Source: Paenibacillus sp. (GTDB lineage: Bacteria > Bacillota > Bacilli > Paenibacillales > Paenibacillaceae). From it: a stretch of 64,000 bases of DNA. The notes beneath the pieces are model-generated. The model did not search any database. It saw nothing but the letters and a program-made list of their open reading frames with translations, and was not told the origin of the DNA. Position 1 is the stretch's first letter. Every line of letters starts with the position of its first letter. Where the stretch lies: the NCBI GenBank assembly GCA_031254035.1, contig JAIRVF010000055.1, positions 1 to 64,000 on the forward strand. The letters are read 5' to 3'. This document shows, one piece after another, positions 8,354 through 18,500 of the stretch. Both the position numbers and the translations under genes were made by a program.

Positions 8354-9361
8354 ATGAAAAATGCAACCGCCAATCGACGTATGACACTCCTGTTGATGCG
8401 GGACGCCCAGCATTCGGTCAAACAGATTCATCTGTCCAAATCTTTACTGTTGGCCGTGCCCGCAGTCGCTGTCCTCTCATTGTCCGGTCTCATTCTTGCT
8501 TTGCAGGCCCATTCCTCCCAGGTCATCTCTCGTCTGGAGGAAGAGGTCAGCCTTGAAAACATAAAAAACGTTCAGCTGCAGAGCTCGATCAACAGCCGTG
8601 ATCAATCTATCGAGCGCCTGCAAAACGAAATGATCAAGCTCTCCTCGCAAGCCAAGGATATGCAGCAGAAGATGCAGCATGTGGATGATCTGGAGCAGAA
8701 GCTACAGCAGTTTATCGACAAACATAACATAAGCATGTCGACAGACGATTCTACCGATCATGTGTCTACCCTGTCCTGGGATGCCTCGCAGCATGTCGGG
8801 GGCGAATACATCGCCGTGCATACTAACGAGATATTGGACTTGGCCCAGGAGACGAAAGACGACTTTCAGGAAATGCAGGAACTTCTGAAAACGATGGAAA
8901 ACCAAATTCCCCATACGCTGAAAAAAGCGCAGGAAACGCAGGTGCAAATAACGGGCGCCCCAACGCTATGGCCTACCGCATCCAAAGTGCTGACTTCGAG
9001 CTTCGGCTACCGGACTGATCCCTTCACCGGCAAAGCCGCCTTCCACGCAGGCATTGATATTGCTGGAGAGAACGGCGGTCCCGTTTATGCGGCGGGAACG
9101 GGTAAAGTCGTCACTGCGGATGAAAGCGGCGCCCGTGGCCGTTATGTTGTCATTGAACATCCGAGCGGGCTGCAGACATGGTATATGCATCTCAGCAAAA
9201 TCCTTGTGAACGTCGGGGAATCGGTCGACAAAGGTGAGCAAATCGCCTTCCTTGGCTCTACCGGCCGAAGTACCGGACCACATCTCCATTTCCAGGTCGT
9301 CAAGGATGATAAGCCCGTCAACCCTCTCCCTTACATTCAAAAAAACAATTCCGTAAATTAA
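8354..9361 (+). CDS. M23 family (LytM) peptidoglycan peptidase with coiled coil
   Basis: 335 residues. A single membrane segment near 28-52, then a coiled coil of about 100 residues (VSRLEEE to LEQKLQQFI), then a LytM domain from about 205. The zinc ligands are visible in FHAGIDIA and HLHF, with STGRSTGPHLHF closing the motif. The domain either cuts peptide cross-links of the wall or, in some relatives, activates other hydrolases. The bactofilin gene starts 9 nt after the stop, a pairing known from other bacteria in which bactofilins position LytM peptidases. Confidence 0.9.
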   Translation: MKNATANRRMTLLLMRDAQHSVKQIHLSKSLLLAVPAVAVLSLSGLILALQAHSSQVISRLEEEVSLENIKNVQLQSSINSRDQSIERLQNEMIKLSSQAKDMQQKMQHVDDLEQKLQQFIDKHNISMSTDDSTDHVSTLSWDASQHVGGEYIAVHTNEILDLAQETKDDFQEMQELLKTMENQIPHTLKKAQETQVQITGAPTLWPTASKVLTSSFGYRTDPFTGKAAFHAGIDIAGENGGPVYAAGTGKVVTADESGARGRYVVIEHPSGLQTWYMHLSKILVNVGESVDKGEQIAFLGSTGRSTGPHLHFQVVKDDKPVNPLPYIQKNNSVN

Positions 9362-9370
9362 GGAGGTTCT

Positions 9371-9787
9371 ATGTTGATCAGATCCAAAACCAAAAATTCG
9401 TTTATGTCTACCGATTCCCTGATTGGAAGAGGTACTGAGGTCGAAGGAGCACTCGCATGTGAAGCTAATGTACGTATCGAGGGCAAATTTAACGGTGTTA
9501 TCGAAAGCCGCGCCTGTGTGACGATCGGCGAATTTGCCGTCGCCCGTTCCGATATCAGCGCCAGAGAAGTGATTATTGCCGGAAAAGTCTATGGAGATGT
9601 ACAGGCGGAAGGCAAGCTAACGATCACCTCAACTGGCAAGATGTTCGGAAACGTGCTTGCCGCCTCTTCCCTCGTAATAGCCGAGGGCGGTATCCTCAAT
9701 GGTTCCAGCAATATGGAGCCAAAAGAAGAACAGCAAGACACGATGCCCACAAACGATGTGCAGCTTTTGGAAACAGAAGCAGGGTGA
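9371..9787 (+). CDS. Bactofilin (polymer-forming cytoskeletal protein)
   Basis: 138 residues with the beta-helix repeat pattern of bactofilins: TDSLIGRGTEVEGALACEA, then IEGKFNGVIESRACVTIGE, then IIAGKVYGDVQAEGKLTI. Charged, flexible ends flank it. Bactofilins polymerise without nucleotide at the inner membrane. It is preceded by AAGGAGG and directly follows the LytM peptidase, so the pair probably acts together on local wall shape. Confidence 0.93.
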   Translation: MLIRSKTKNSFMSTDSLIGRGTEVEGALACEANVRIEGKFNGVIESRACVTIGEFAVARSDISAREVIIAGKVYGDVQAEGKLTITSTGKMFGNVLAASSLVIAEGGILNGSSNMEPKEEQQDTMPTNDVQLLETEAG

Positions 9788-9820
9788 ACTGTGTTCCCAA
9801 GCTGCTGGAAACCTTCGCGT

Positions 9821-9878
9821 AAAAAGCCCGCCGCAGCAGGGTGTGACCGGATGGACACACTCCGTTTGCGTCGGGCTT
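9821..9878. terminator. Terminator between bactofilin and the ABC permease gene
   Basis: AAGCCCGCCGC pairs with GCGTCGGGCTT, with an inner GTGTG/CACAC pair. Five A on the left give a T tail on the minus strand. It sits between convergent genes and probably serves both. Confidence 0.65.
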
Positions 9879-9894
9879 AGGACTTAATTAATCC

Positions 9895-10698
9895 TTATGC
9901 GGCGATGTCTCTCTTGCTGAATACATACCAGGAAACCGCCATAAAAACGATATAATATACGGCGAGCACGGCAAGCGCGAATCCGAGACTGACACCACCC
10001 GGACCTACATCCGTCTGCAAATAACCGGACAGATCCATATGCGTAAAGAACAAATACTTTGCCCATGCGAAACGTTCGGGATTGAACAAAGCTGTGAATA
10101 TCCCTTTGGCAAACATAATAAACAAAGCAAGCCCGATGGCGAGCCCGCCAGCACGAAAAACTGTGGACAACATGAAAGCAATCGCAACTGTAATAAATAG
10201 ATTCACGTATTGGCAAAGCAAATATTGCAGCGTATACACGAATCCGTTTGCTCCATGCGGGAATAAGCCACTTTCGGTGTTGCCGGAAATGTTGCCTGAA
10301 AAAAAGAAACTGGATGCCAAGAAAGACATCGCCATAAGAAGCAGGGTGCAAAGCAAGCTGAACAAAATGACTGACACATATTTGGAGAGCAGAATTTTGG
10401 AACGGCTCCACGGCCTGATCAGAAGCAATTTAATTGTACCCCACGAAAATTCCCCCGCTACGGAATCCGCCGCAACAATAACTGAAAAGATCGTACACAG
10501 AAAAAATGTGAAAGATGTACCCATGACCACGCTATCCCAAATGGAAATCGATCCGCCATGATCCGCCATGGATAACAGGACTGGAATTAGCAAATTAACG
10601 ACGACAAGAATCCCCAACATGACCCAGGTGCGGACGCGACGGTAGATTTTCATATTTTCATTTTGTACGAGATTGAAAAAATTACCCAATTGGGTCAC
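9895..10698 (-). CDS. ABC transporter permease (ABC-2 type)
   Basis: 267 residues with six predicted membrane segments and the ABC-2 layout: a hydrophobic segment at 28-48 and later clusters at 57-77, 105-130, 160-190 and 235-260. GEFSWGTIKLLLIRPWSRSK is the cytoplasmic coupling segment seen in bacitracin/lantibiotic-type exporters. It overlaps the ATPase gene by 17 bases, so the two are translationally coupled. The substrate is not readable. Confidence 0.87.
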   Translation of the reverse strand: MTQLGNFFNLVQNENMKIYRRVRTWVMLGILVVVNLLIPVLLSMADHGGSISIWDSVVMGTSFTFFLCTIFSVIVAADSVAGEFSWGTIKLLLIRPWSRSKILLSKYVSVILFSLLCTLLLMAMSFLASSFFFSGNISGNTESGLFPHGANGFVYTLQYLLCQYVNLFITVAIAFMLSTVFRAGGLAIGLALFIMFAKGIFTALFNPERFAWAKYLFFTHMDLSGYLQTDVGPGGVSLGFALAVLAVYYIVFMAVSWYVFSKRDIAA

Positions 10699-11593
10699 CC
10701 CCCGTCATTTCCAGGAACTGTTCTTCAAGCGAACGGGTAACTGTACGAATGCCATACACCTTGATGCCTGCCTGAACCAGCCGGACGTTGATTTCCGCAA
10801 TTTCATCACGGGTCAGCTTCATAATAACCAGGCTCTCCTCTTGGATGCCGCCCTCCATAACGAGAAGCGCCCGCTGCGGATCATCGACCAGAAACCCAGT
10901 TTCTACCGCATTCGAATGCCCTTCCCTACTATCTTTTAGTGAGCGTACATCAATCAGCCGCCCGTTCTGAATAATCGCCACGCTATCGCACATCAATTCC
11001 ATTTCAGACAGCAGATGACTGGAGACAAAGACCGTCGTCCCTTCTTCATGACACAGATGGCGCAGGTAATCGCGGAGTTCGCGGATTCCTTGCGGATCAA
11101 GGCCATTGGTTGGCTCGTCTAATATCAAAAGCCTCGGCCGGTGCAAAATTGCCTGGGCCACGCCCAAACGCTGCCTCATCCCAAGCGAATAGGTCTTTAC
11201 TTTGTCATGAATCCGGTTATTAAGACCTACAAGCTGGACCACCTCTTGAATTCTCTCCTCCGAAATACCGGTCATCATACGAGCAAAATGGCGCAGGTTC
11301 TGATATCCCGTCAGAAACTTGTACATCTCCGGATTTTCGACAATGGCACCGACATTGGCGACCGCCTTTTCAAAATGCTCCTTAATGCTGAATCCACAAA
11401 TCTTGACATCTCCCTGACTGATTGAGGTGAGACCGACCATCATCCGAATCGTCGTTGTTTTCCCGGCACCATTGGGCCCAAGAAACCCGAATACCTGTCC
11501 GGGTGGAATGTCTAGCGTAACGTTCTCAACCAAGGTTTTGGAAGAGATCCTCTTCGTTACCCCCTCCAGCCGAACCACCGGTTCATGCTGCAT
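10682..11593 (-). CDS. ABC transporter ATP-binding protein (BcrA-like)
   Basis: 303 residues with Walker A GPNGAGKTTT, signature YSLGMRQRLG and Walker B LLILDEPTNGLD, followed by a SSHLLSEME switch region. The C-terminal 80 residues form the extra domain typical of antibiotic-type ABC-2 exporters. It pairs with the overlapping permease at 9895-10698. Bacitracin or lantibiotic resistance is possible, but no two-component system adjoins it. Confidence 0.9.
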   Translation of the reverse strand: MQHEPVVRLEGVTKRISSKTLVENVTLDIPPGQVFGFLGPNGAGKTTTIRMMVGLTSISQGDVKICGFSIKEHFEKAVANVGAIVENPEMYKFLTGYQNLRHFARMMTGISEERIQEVVQLVGLNNRIHDKVKTYSLGMRQRLGVAQAILHRPRLLILDEPTNGLDPQGIRELRDYLRHLCHEEGTTVFVSSHLLSEMELMCDSVAIIQNGRLIDVRSLKDSREGHSNAVETGFLVDDPQRALLVMEGGIQEESLVIMKLTRDEIAEINVRLVQAGIKVYGIRTVTRSLEEQFLEMTGGDPIG

Positions 11594-11615
11594 TCACTTC
11601 ACTCCTTATCGTATG

Positions 11616-11819
11616 TTATCGCCTAATTGTAGCATATCCGTTTTTTAAATGCCCCATATTTTGGAATTCCAACCTCCCTTCTCCTTTATTATGACAACGT
11701 TTACATAAACCCAAAGGAACCGTGTTACGGTAATATCCCGTTCGGAAAATAAGCATGGTTTCCGATACCGAGACCATTCTCTCACAGCACAAGCAGTAGA
11801 CGTACTGAAGATCGTTCAT
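11616..11819 (-). CDS. Small cysteine-rich protein, probable zinc ribbon
   Basis: The likely product is 67 residues from ATG at 11819, which has AGGAGAGG about 12 nt upstream; the frame is open to 11861. CLCCERM and CKRCHNKG form two CxxC knuckles about 36 residues apart, the pattern of a small zinc ribbon. Function unknown. An operator-like palindrome at 11886-11900 lies in front of it, matching those at the XRE gene near 14.5 kb. The ATPase gene begins 22 nt downstream. Confidence 0.55.
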   Translation of the reverse strand: MNDLQYVYCLCCERMVSVSETMLIFRTGYYRNTVPLGLCKRCHNKGEGRLEFQNMGHLKNGYATIRR

Positions 11820-11885
11820 TGGAACTACATTCCTCTCCTGTGACATAAGAAAATCTTCCATTATGTATCATTCTAAAACTAGATA

Positions 11886-11900
11886 GCTACATTCTGTATC
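11886..11900. promoter_or_regulatory. Single operator-like site matching the XRE sites
   Basis: GCTACATTCTGTATC differs at two positions from the palindrome GATACATTTTGTATC found four times upstream of the XRE gene at 14616. It lies 67 nt before the start of the zinc-ribbon gene. Confidence 0.35.
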
Positions 11901-11957
11901 ACTACCAGAAATCTACAACACTCTCGTAATGATGTCAAGCAGTTCCGCCGAAAAACA

Positions 11958-11986
11958 GAAAAACCGCCGGGGTTCGCTCGGCGGTA
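11958..11986 (-). terminator. Terminator of the LCP gene
   Basis: On the minus strand ACCGCC, a loop, then GGCGGT is followed by a T-rich tail. It lies about 45 nt after the stop of the LCP gene. Confidence 0.7.
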
Positions 11987-12028
11987 CGCGATCTGAATTA
12001 GTTTCTTTTTACGGATACTCAGCATTTT

Positions 12029-13000
12029 TCACTGCATATGCTCTTTAATCAAATTATGGACCCGACTTTTTTCCTTGTCGCTAACCAGGTAATACCATAT
12101 ACCATTGATCCGTTGCCCCTGACCGCTTATTTCATCCTGGTCGATCTGCTTGATATCCGGACGGTAATCGGTCAGAAAAGTTTTCATGTCATCAAAAGTA
12201 ATATCCGTCTTCACGCTGTCCCTCACATCCGCAAGCAGAGAATCAATTTTAACGACATTGGCGATTCTCAGCGAACTGTTGATCAGTTCCTTCAAAATTT
12301 GACGCTGCCTTGTATTTCTGCCCATATCACCGCGTGGATCGTCATAACGCATCCGGGAATACAGCAACGCTTCTTCACCAGTTAATTTTAGATCCCCCTG
12401 ATCAAACTGATGTCCCTCATAATAAAAAGCAAAAGGATTGTTCACCTCGATGCCTCCTATGGAATCGATCAGGTGCGCGAAGCCTTCCATGTTCACTCTG
12501 ATATAGTAGTCTACCGGATAATCCAGAAGATGTTCGACCGTCTTGACCGACATGTTTACGCCGCCAAACGCATACGCATGGTTGATTTTATCTACGGTAT
12601 TGTGACCGATAATCTCCGTGCGCGTATCCCTCGGAATGTTGAACATGAGGATGTTTTGTTTGGCCGGATTGACCGTCAGGAAAACCATTGCATCCGACCG
12701 TCCCCTATCGTTCTCGCGTTGGTCCACGCCTAGTATAAGCACAGTGAAGGGCTTCTTTTCCTTGAGACTGGCGGTAACCGCTACAGCGCCAGTTTGCACT
12801 TTGCTATCCTTGCCCGCCGCCGCAACCATGGAGGAACTGTCGTCTTTGCTTACTGGTTTTGGCTGAGCCGTCCCATCCCTGCTTTCATACATTTGATGAG
12901 CTGTCGTTTTGACAGATTGATAGAGGTACACAGTATATCCGGCTGCAACCAATACCATAACGATAAATACGGACATGGGGATTACAACCCATTTTTTCAT
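12029..13000 (-). CDS. LCP family (LytR-CpsA-Psr) polymer-to-peptidoglycan ligase
   Basis: 323 residues: one N-terminal membrane segment at about 7-27, a low-complexity linker, then the LCP domain from about 85. Family marks are VLILGVDQRENDRGRSDA, FNIPRDTRTEI and the pair of arginines in LYSRMRYDDPRGDMGR. LCP enzymes move teichoic acid or capsule from a lipid carrier to the wall. It is next to, and oriented with, the sugar transferase at 13083, so the pair may make and attach an exopolysaccharide. Confidence 0.92.
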   Translation of the reverse strand: MKKWVVIPMSVFIVMVLVAAGYTVYLYQSVKTTAHQMYESRDGTAQPKPVSKDDSSSMVAAAGKDSKVQTGAVAVTASLKEKKPFTVLILGVDQRENDRGRSDAMVFLTVNPAKQNILMFNIPRDTRTEIIGHNTVDKINHAYAFGGVNMSVKTVEHLLDYPVDYYIRVNMEGFAHLIDSIGGIEVNNPFAFYYEGHQFDQGDLKLTGEEALLYSRMRYDDPRGDMGRNTRQRQILKELINSSLRIANVVKIDSLLADVRDSVKTDITFDDMKTFLTDYRPDIKQIDQDEISGQGQRINGIWYYLVSDKEKSRVHNLIKEHMQ

Positions 13001-13082
13001 TACAGGCCAGCCACCTTTCCGCTTGTGCTCTTGCCTGTTTTCCGCAAAGTCTTTTTGCCGAAATCAAGGCGGTCGCGTGCCG

Positions 13083-13796
13083 TCAGTAAGCATTATCCGC
13101 TCCAAAGAGCACCTTTACAGTTTTGCACATAATGACAATATCGTTTATAAAGGACTGATTTCGTATGTATTCCAAATCAAGCTCTACCATTTCCTGAAAT
13201 CCAACATGGTTTCTGCCACTGATTTGCCATAATCCCGTGCATCCTGGCACGACGAGCAGCCTCATCATGTCGTAGGAAGTATAGTCGTTTACTTCTCTCG
13301 GCAGGGGCGGTCTCGGACCAACCAGACTCATATTCCCTTTAAGCACGTTGATTAGCTGCGGGAGCTCATCCAGACTAGTTTTACGGATAAAACGGCCTAC
13401 TCGGGTAATCCGCGGGTCGTTTTTCATTTTAAACATGGCCCCGCTAATCTCGTTCTGATTCATCAGCTCCTCTAGCATGACCTCCGCATCGCTGACCATG
13501 GAACGGAATTTATACATTTTAAAAAGCTTCCCGTTCTTTCCGACCCGGGTTTGGGCAAAAATAACGGCTCCCCTCGGATCTTCGGCTTTAATCAAGAGTG
13601 CGATCAACAGCAACAACGGGAACAGCAAAATAAGTCCAAGAAGTGAAAGACACACATCCTGGATTCTTTTTCCGATCCAAAACCAATTTCTGTTTTTCAT
13701 TTCGTACAGCGGTATGGCTTCAAACTGACGACTGGTTTCCAACGTGTTTTTTAAAGGATTTACGCTATTCATGAGGGACCTATTCAGCAGCGACAT
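13083..13796 (-). CDS. Polyprenyl-phosphate sugar-1-phosphate transferase (exopolysaccharide start enzyme)
   Basis: 237 residues. One hydrophobic segment at about 47-68, then the bacterial sugar transferase domain with [26 protein letters not shown] block and [12 protein letters not shown], ending in [11 protein letters not shown] and DLEYIRNQS. It puts the first sugar phosphate on undecaprenyl phosphate at the membrane. It is upstream of the LCP gene on the same strand (82-nt gap), consistent with a short polysaccharide unit; no other glycosyltransferase is adjacent. Confidence 0.92.
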   Translation of the reverse strand: MSLLNRSLMNSVNPLKNTLETSRQFEAIPLYEMKNRNWFWIGKRIQDVCLSLLGLILLFPLLLLIALLIKAEDPRGAVIFAQTRVGKNGKLFKMYKFRSMVSDAEVMLEELMNQNEISGAMFKMKNDPRITRVGRFIRKTSLDELPQLINVLKGNMSLVGPRPPLPREVNDYTSYDMMRLLVVPGCTGLWQISGRNHVGFQEMVELDLEYIRNQSFINDIVIMCKTVKVLFGADNAY

Positions 13797-13957
13797 TCAA
13801 TTGAAGATATATTCGGGGGAACGTGATTTCGTCCAAAACGGTCTGTTTTCCATAAAAATTCATACTGCTCAAGATCCATCCCTCACTTAATAAATTATGT
13901 TTCGATTTTCACTATGCAGCACTTTGATAAATATAGTAAAATGACTTTAACAAAATC

Positions 13958-14383
13958 CTATGTAAAAACATCTAAGATTTGGCCACTGCCTTGATCGCAC
14001 ATGAAATCCATATAAAGACCATACTTATGCAGTTGGACTCTGCCGCCTGCGGTACGGGTGATTTGTTTTGCCATGTTCACCTCCCCATACTCATCCGGAT
14101 CGAGCAGAACCCCATACTGTTTGGCTTCGGTAAAGCTCTCTTCTTTCCAGAGAAGTTTCCCGTACGTCCGGCATAGTAGATCACCTTGGCAAGCGATATC
14201 GAAACAAAGGTGTATTTCAGGCACAAGCGGAAAATCCAGGTCGCTAATGAATACGAGCATCCGGGATTCGACCTCCCATAATACAACTGGTCGGGACCGA
14301 TTCAACATCACGGAAGTTCCACCGATTTGATGAATGGATATATACATTTGAAGATGTATGCCATATGCCGTCAACATATTCAT
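13958..14383 (-). CDS. Unknown protein divergent from the XRE regulator
   Basis: About 141 residues from ATG 14383, which has an AAGGCGGGG site; the frame is open to 14419. Beta-rich and soluble, with HLCFDIACQGDLLCRTYG and WKEESFTEAKQYGVLLDPD. This is loosely reminiscent of PilZ-type domains (small beta barrel, YGV/I pattern), but the RxxxR c-di-GMP motif is not evident, so I leave it unassigned. Its start region shares four operator-like palindromes with the divergent XRE gene. Confidence 0.6.
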   Translation of the reverse strand: MNMLTAYGIHLQMYISIHQIGGTSVMLNRSRPVVLWEVESRMLVFISDLDFPLVPEIHLCFDIACQGDLLCRTYGKLLWKEESFTEAKQYGVLLDPDEYGEVNMAKQITRTAGGRVQLHKYGLYMDFMCDQGSGQILDVFT

Positions 14384-14439
14384 TGCTTCGACCCCGCCTT
14401 GTAGTATAGAAGTAATCAATCCGGCCTATACTGTCTATT

Positions 14440-14574
14440 GATACATATTGTTTCGACATAGATACATTTGGTATCATTTACAAGTTTTACTTTACGATAC
14501 AATTTGTAACCCGTCAATCCTTTTTTCAATATATTTCTCTATGCTAGTTTATTATTAACGATACATTTTGTTTC
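14440..14574. promoter_or_regulatory. Four 15-bp operator-like palindromes in front of an XRE regulator
   Basis: Copies at 14440-14454 (GATACATATTGTTTC), 14461-14475 (GATACATTTGGTATC), 14496-14510 (GATACAATTTGTAAC) and 14560-14574 (GATACATTTTGTTTC). The consensus GATACAWWTTGTWTC is a palindrome suited to an XRE dimer. Spacings of 21, 35 and 64 bp fit several regulator dimers across the intergenic region. Self-regulation and control of the divergent gene at 13958 are inferred. Confidence 0.7.
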
Positions 14575-14615
14575 TTTACCTTGGCAATTCGCAGGCACTC
14601 AGAGGAGGTTAATTC

Positions 14616-14993
14616 ATGAATCACGGCAATCGCATCGCAGAACTGCGGGACCAACGAGGATGGACTCAAGAGGAATTAGCCCAATCGATTGGAATAACAA
14701 GAGCTGCACTCTCCCATTATGAAAAGAACCGCCGCAAACCTGACTTTGAAATACTGACCAAACTAGCCGATAAATTTGAAGTTTCCATAGATTATTTGAT
14801 CGGTCGTACAAATCAGCCAAAAACGGTTATGGAGCCAGTAGTCCGGGACTTTGTGGACCAGGTAGGCCAGGTGGAGCTATCTGCTTCAGATTTGCTGGAG
14901 AAGTACAATCTGACCATTGACGGACGCAGTCTAACAGAGGAAGAAGCCAAACGTTTCATTGCTTTTGTGCGGATGGAACGATCCATGAAATAA
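14616..14993 (+). CDS. XRE family transcriptional regulator
   Basis: 125 residues. Helix-turn-helix in the first 60: IAELRDQRGWTQEELAQSIG, ITRAALSHYEKNRRKPDFE, LTKLADKFEVSIDYLIGR. The C-terminal 60 residues (SASDLLEKYNLTIDGRSLTEEE) form a likely oligomerisation or sensing part of the SinR/phage-repressor type. An AGAGGAGG site precedes the ATG. The four palindromes at 14440-14574 are its probable operators. A fifth similar site at 11886 suggests a small regulon. Confidence 0.88.
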   Translation: MNHGNRIAELRDQRGWTQEELAQSIGITRAALSHYEKNRRKPDFEILTKLADKFEVSIDYLIGRTNQPKTVMEPVVRDFVDQVGQVELSASDLLEKYNLTIDGRSLTEEEAKRFIAFVRMERSMK

Positions 14994-15008
14994 ATCGATG
15001 CGAAAAAA

Positions 15009-15043
15009 AACCTCAGCAGCTTTGATCGCCGCTGAGGTTTTTA
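15009..15043. terminator. Bidirectional terminator after the XRE gene
   Basis: AACCTCAGC pairs with GCTGAGGTT, with T on the right and A on the left side, between two convergent genes. Confidence 0.8.
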
Positions 15044-15066
15044 TATGCAGATAGAATTGTCCTAAA

Positions 15067-15234
15067 CTAGGTTTGTTCCGTTTCTAACAAGCGATCCCCC
15101 TGTCGGATATAGTTATACCATCTGTCAGGGTGTATCCCGCATTGCTCCATCACTTTAAGGATATCCAGTTGTGTCTTTGTCTGAAGCTCATTATTGGACC
15201 GGGCCTCGGTACCAAAATCCTTCTCATCACTCAT
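15067..15234 (-). CDS. Small hypothetical protein
   Basis: 55 residues from ATG 15234, with GAGGG about 9 nt upstream; the open frame continues to 15483 but its upstream half looks non-coding. The product has an acidic start (SDEKDFG) and ends KVMEQCGIHPDRWYNYIRQGDRLLETEQT-like, soluble and helical. No known domain. The coding call rests on the ribosome site and sensible composition only. Confidence 0.4.
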   Translation of the reverse strand: MSDEKDFGTEARSNNELQTKTQLDILKVMEQCGIHPDRWYNYIRQGDRLLETEQT

Positions 15235-15511
15235 CGAAGATACCCTCGCTCTACTCATCGAATTATCAATAATTAAGATCAGTTGACCTGCCCGATTCCC
15301 GTATGAGCAGTCTATCATGACTATGGGGGGTAGGACTTTTTCATTATATCCCAAGAGCTGCCATGATGCTGTCGTCTGATGGAGAGTTTGTCTTCGAAAT
15401 CCAGTTCTATTTTTGTCGAAAAAAACGGGCCTACGATTCCAGTCCCCAATTGGAGCAAAAATCGCTAACCCGTTTTTGACCAAGTCTACACGTTCATGAA
15501 AAATTTATGAC

Positions 15512-18500
15512 TTATTGACTGCCAGATCTGGCCAGCTCCCTCATGTTGGCTTCGAAGGCCGCCATCAATGCCACTTCTCCCGTCAATCCCTTTTCCTGAA
15601 CCTTACGGATATGCTGCGTCATTCGTTTGTAATCCTTTGGAATGACCCTTACGAACCGGCTCAGGTTTTGTCCCCAATCTGCCAGTACCTTTTGGCCTAT
15701 TGCACTTCTGGTATAGGATACATGTTTCTGAACCAGCTGCTTCAAATCTTCCGCCTCTTCGGCTTCCTCCACCCGCTCGAGCAGCACCATTTCCAGGTTG
15801 CAGCGCTGAATAAAGATGTTCTCTGGATCAAATACATAGGCGATGCCGCCGGACATACCGGCCGCAAAGTTCCGTCCGGTGCCACCCAGCACAACCACGC
15901 GTCCGCCCGTCATATATTCGCAGCCATGGTCTCCGACGCCTTCAACGACAATCGAAACGCCTGAGTTCCGGACTGCAAAGCGTTCGCCGGCAATACCATT
16001 GATATACGCTTCACCGCTGGTTGCACCGTAAAACGCGGTGTTGCCGATGATGATATTTTCCTCTGCCTTGAAGGTCGATCGTTCCGACGGTTTCACGATC
16101 AGCTTGCCCCCGGAAAGGCCCTTGCCCGTATAGTCATTGGCATCACCAACAACCGTGAGCGTCATCCCTTTCGGAACGAATGCTCCGAAACTTTGACCTG
16201 CGGTACCTGTAAACGTCAAGGAAATCGTATCTTCCGGAAGTCCGGCAGCCCCGTATTTCCGTGTCACTTCACTGCCCAGGATCGTGCCGACGGCCCGGTC
16301 CACATTGGTGATTGGCAATGTTCCTTGAACGGCTGCGCCAGTTTCGAGCGCCGGTGCAGCCAGAGCAAGCAGTTGACGCATATCCAGCGTTTCTTCCAGA
16401 CCATGATTTTGCGTTTTACTATTGAAACGTGTGCTGCCTTCCGGGATTTCGGGTGTATACAGAAGTAGGGACAGATCGATACCTTGCTGCTTCCAGTGGT
16501 TGTTTGCCACTTCAGCATCCAGGCAGTCGGTCCGGCCGATCATCTCTTGAGCGGTGCGGAATCCAAGCTCAGCCATCAACTCGCGCAGGTCCTCCGCCAC
16601 GAATTTCATGAAGTTCACAACATGCGCTGGATCGCCCATAAAATGTTTGCGCAGTTCCGGATTCTGAGTCGCTACGCCAACCGGACAGGTATCCATTTGA
16701 CATACGCGCATCATGATACAGCCAAGCGCAATTAGGGGTGCGGTCGAGAAACCATACTCTTCGGCTCCCAGCAGTGCTGCCACGGCCAGGTCCCGGCCGT
16801 TTAGCATTTTGCCGTCCGTCTCCAGCACGACACGGTCGCGTAGGTTGTTCAGAATCAGCGTCTGATGCGTTTCCGCAAGACCCAGTTCCCACGGCATGCC
16901 TGCATGGCGGATTGAGCTTTGCGGAGATGCGCCTGTACCGCCGTCATAACCGCTCACCAGAATGATATCGGCTCTACCTTTGGCTACGCCGGCAGCGATT
17001 GTACCGACGCCAACTTCAGATACCAGCTTCACGTTAATATTGGCACGAGGGTTGGCATTTTTCAGATCATAAATCAGCTCCGCCAAATCCTCGATCGAAT
17101 AAATGTCATGATGCGGAGGCGGGGATATCAAACCGACACCTGGCGTGGAACCGCGGACCTCGGCAACCCATGGATACACCTTGCGGCCGGGCAGCTGCCC
17201 GCCTTCGCCAGGCTTGGCCCCTTGGGCCATCTTGATCTGGATTTCATCCGCATTAACCAAGTAGCCCGATGTGACGCCGAATCGACCCGATGCCACCTGT
17301 TTGATGGCGCTGCGGCGGGAATCGCCGTTCGCATCTGGGATGTAGCGCGCAGGGTCTTCCCCGCCTTCACCCGTGTTGCTTTTGCCGCCAATGCGGTTCA
17401 TGGCAATGGCCAGGCTTTCATGCGCTTCCTTACTGATGGAACCGAAAGACATCGCCCCTGTCTTGAAGCGGCGCATGATGGACTCGATTGGTTCAACCTC
17501 TTCCAGCGGTACTGCAGGTCCAGTCGGTTTCAGCTTCAGCAGGGAGCGGATCGTCATCTTCTGTTCATTCTCGCCTTGTACCAGTTTGGCGTATTTCTTA
17601 TATATGTTGTAATCATCCGTACGTACGGCTTGCTGCAGCAAATGGATCGTTTGTGGGTTGAACAGATGCTCTTCCCCGTCTCTCCGCCATTGATATTCAC
17701 CGCCGGAATCCAGCACCTTGTCGTTTCCGTCCTTGTCTGTAAAAGCCCTGTTGTGATGGGCAAGCGCTTCGGCCGCCACTTCTTCCAGACCGATGCCGCC
17801 GATGCGGGATGGCGTATTGGTGAAATACTTCTCCACAAATTCCTCTTTCAAACCGACTGCCTCAAATATTTGAGCTCCGCGATAGGACTGGATCGTGGAG
17901 ATCCCCATCTTGGACAATATTTTCACCACGCTTTTGGTCGCGGCTTTGATATAGTTTTTGACAGCTTTCTCATGTGTGACGCCGCGCAGGAGTCCCTGGC
18001 GAATCATATCATCCAGCGTTTCGAAGGCCAGGTACGGGTTGACCGCACTAACCCCGCAGCCGAGCAGCAGCGCATAATGATGCACTTCGCGTGGTTCGCC
18101 GGATTCGAGCAGGATGCTCACCTTCGTACGCGTACTCTGCCGGATCAGATGATGATGCAGGCAGGACACGGCCAGTAAGGCTGGTACGGCCGCATTTTCA
18201 CGGTCCATGCCACGGTCGGACAAAATCAGGATGTTATGGCCTTTGCCGATTACGCGATCAGCGGCTTCGCATAGTCCATCCAGCGCCTGCCGCAGACCTT
18301 CGACTCCGTCTGCGGCTGTATAAAAAATCGGAATCGTCATCGATTTGAAACCCGGACGGTGCACATGACGGATTTTTGCAAAATCCTCGTTGGATAGAAT
18401 CGGCGTATCCAAACGGATCTGTCGACAGCTTTCCGGTTCCGGGTTCAGTAAATTGCGTTCCGGCCCGATTGATGTCCCCGTCGATGTAATGATCTCTTCA

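Noticed and set aside
16919..18178. Long 419-codon plus-strand frame inside gltB
   Set aside because: It is the antisense shadow of a highly conserved gene and shows no ribosome site or family features.
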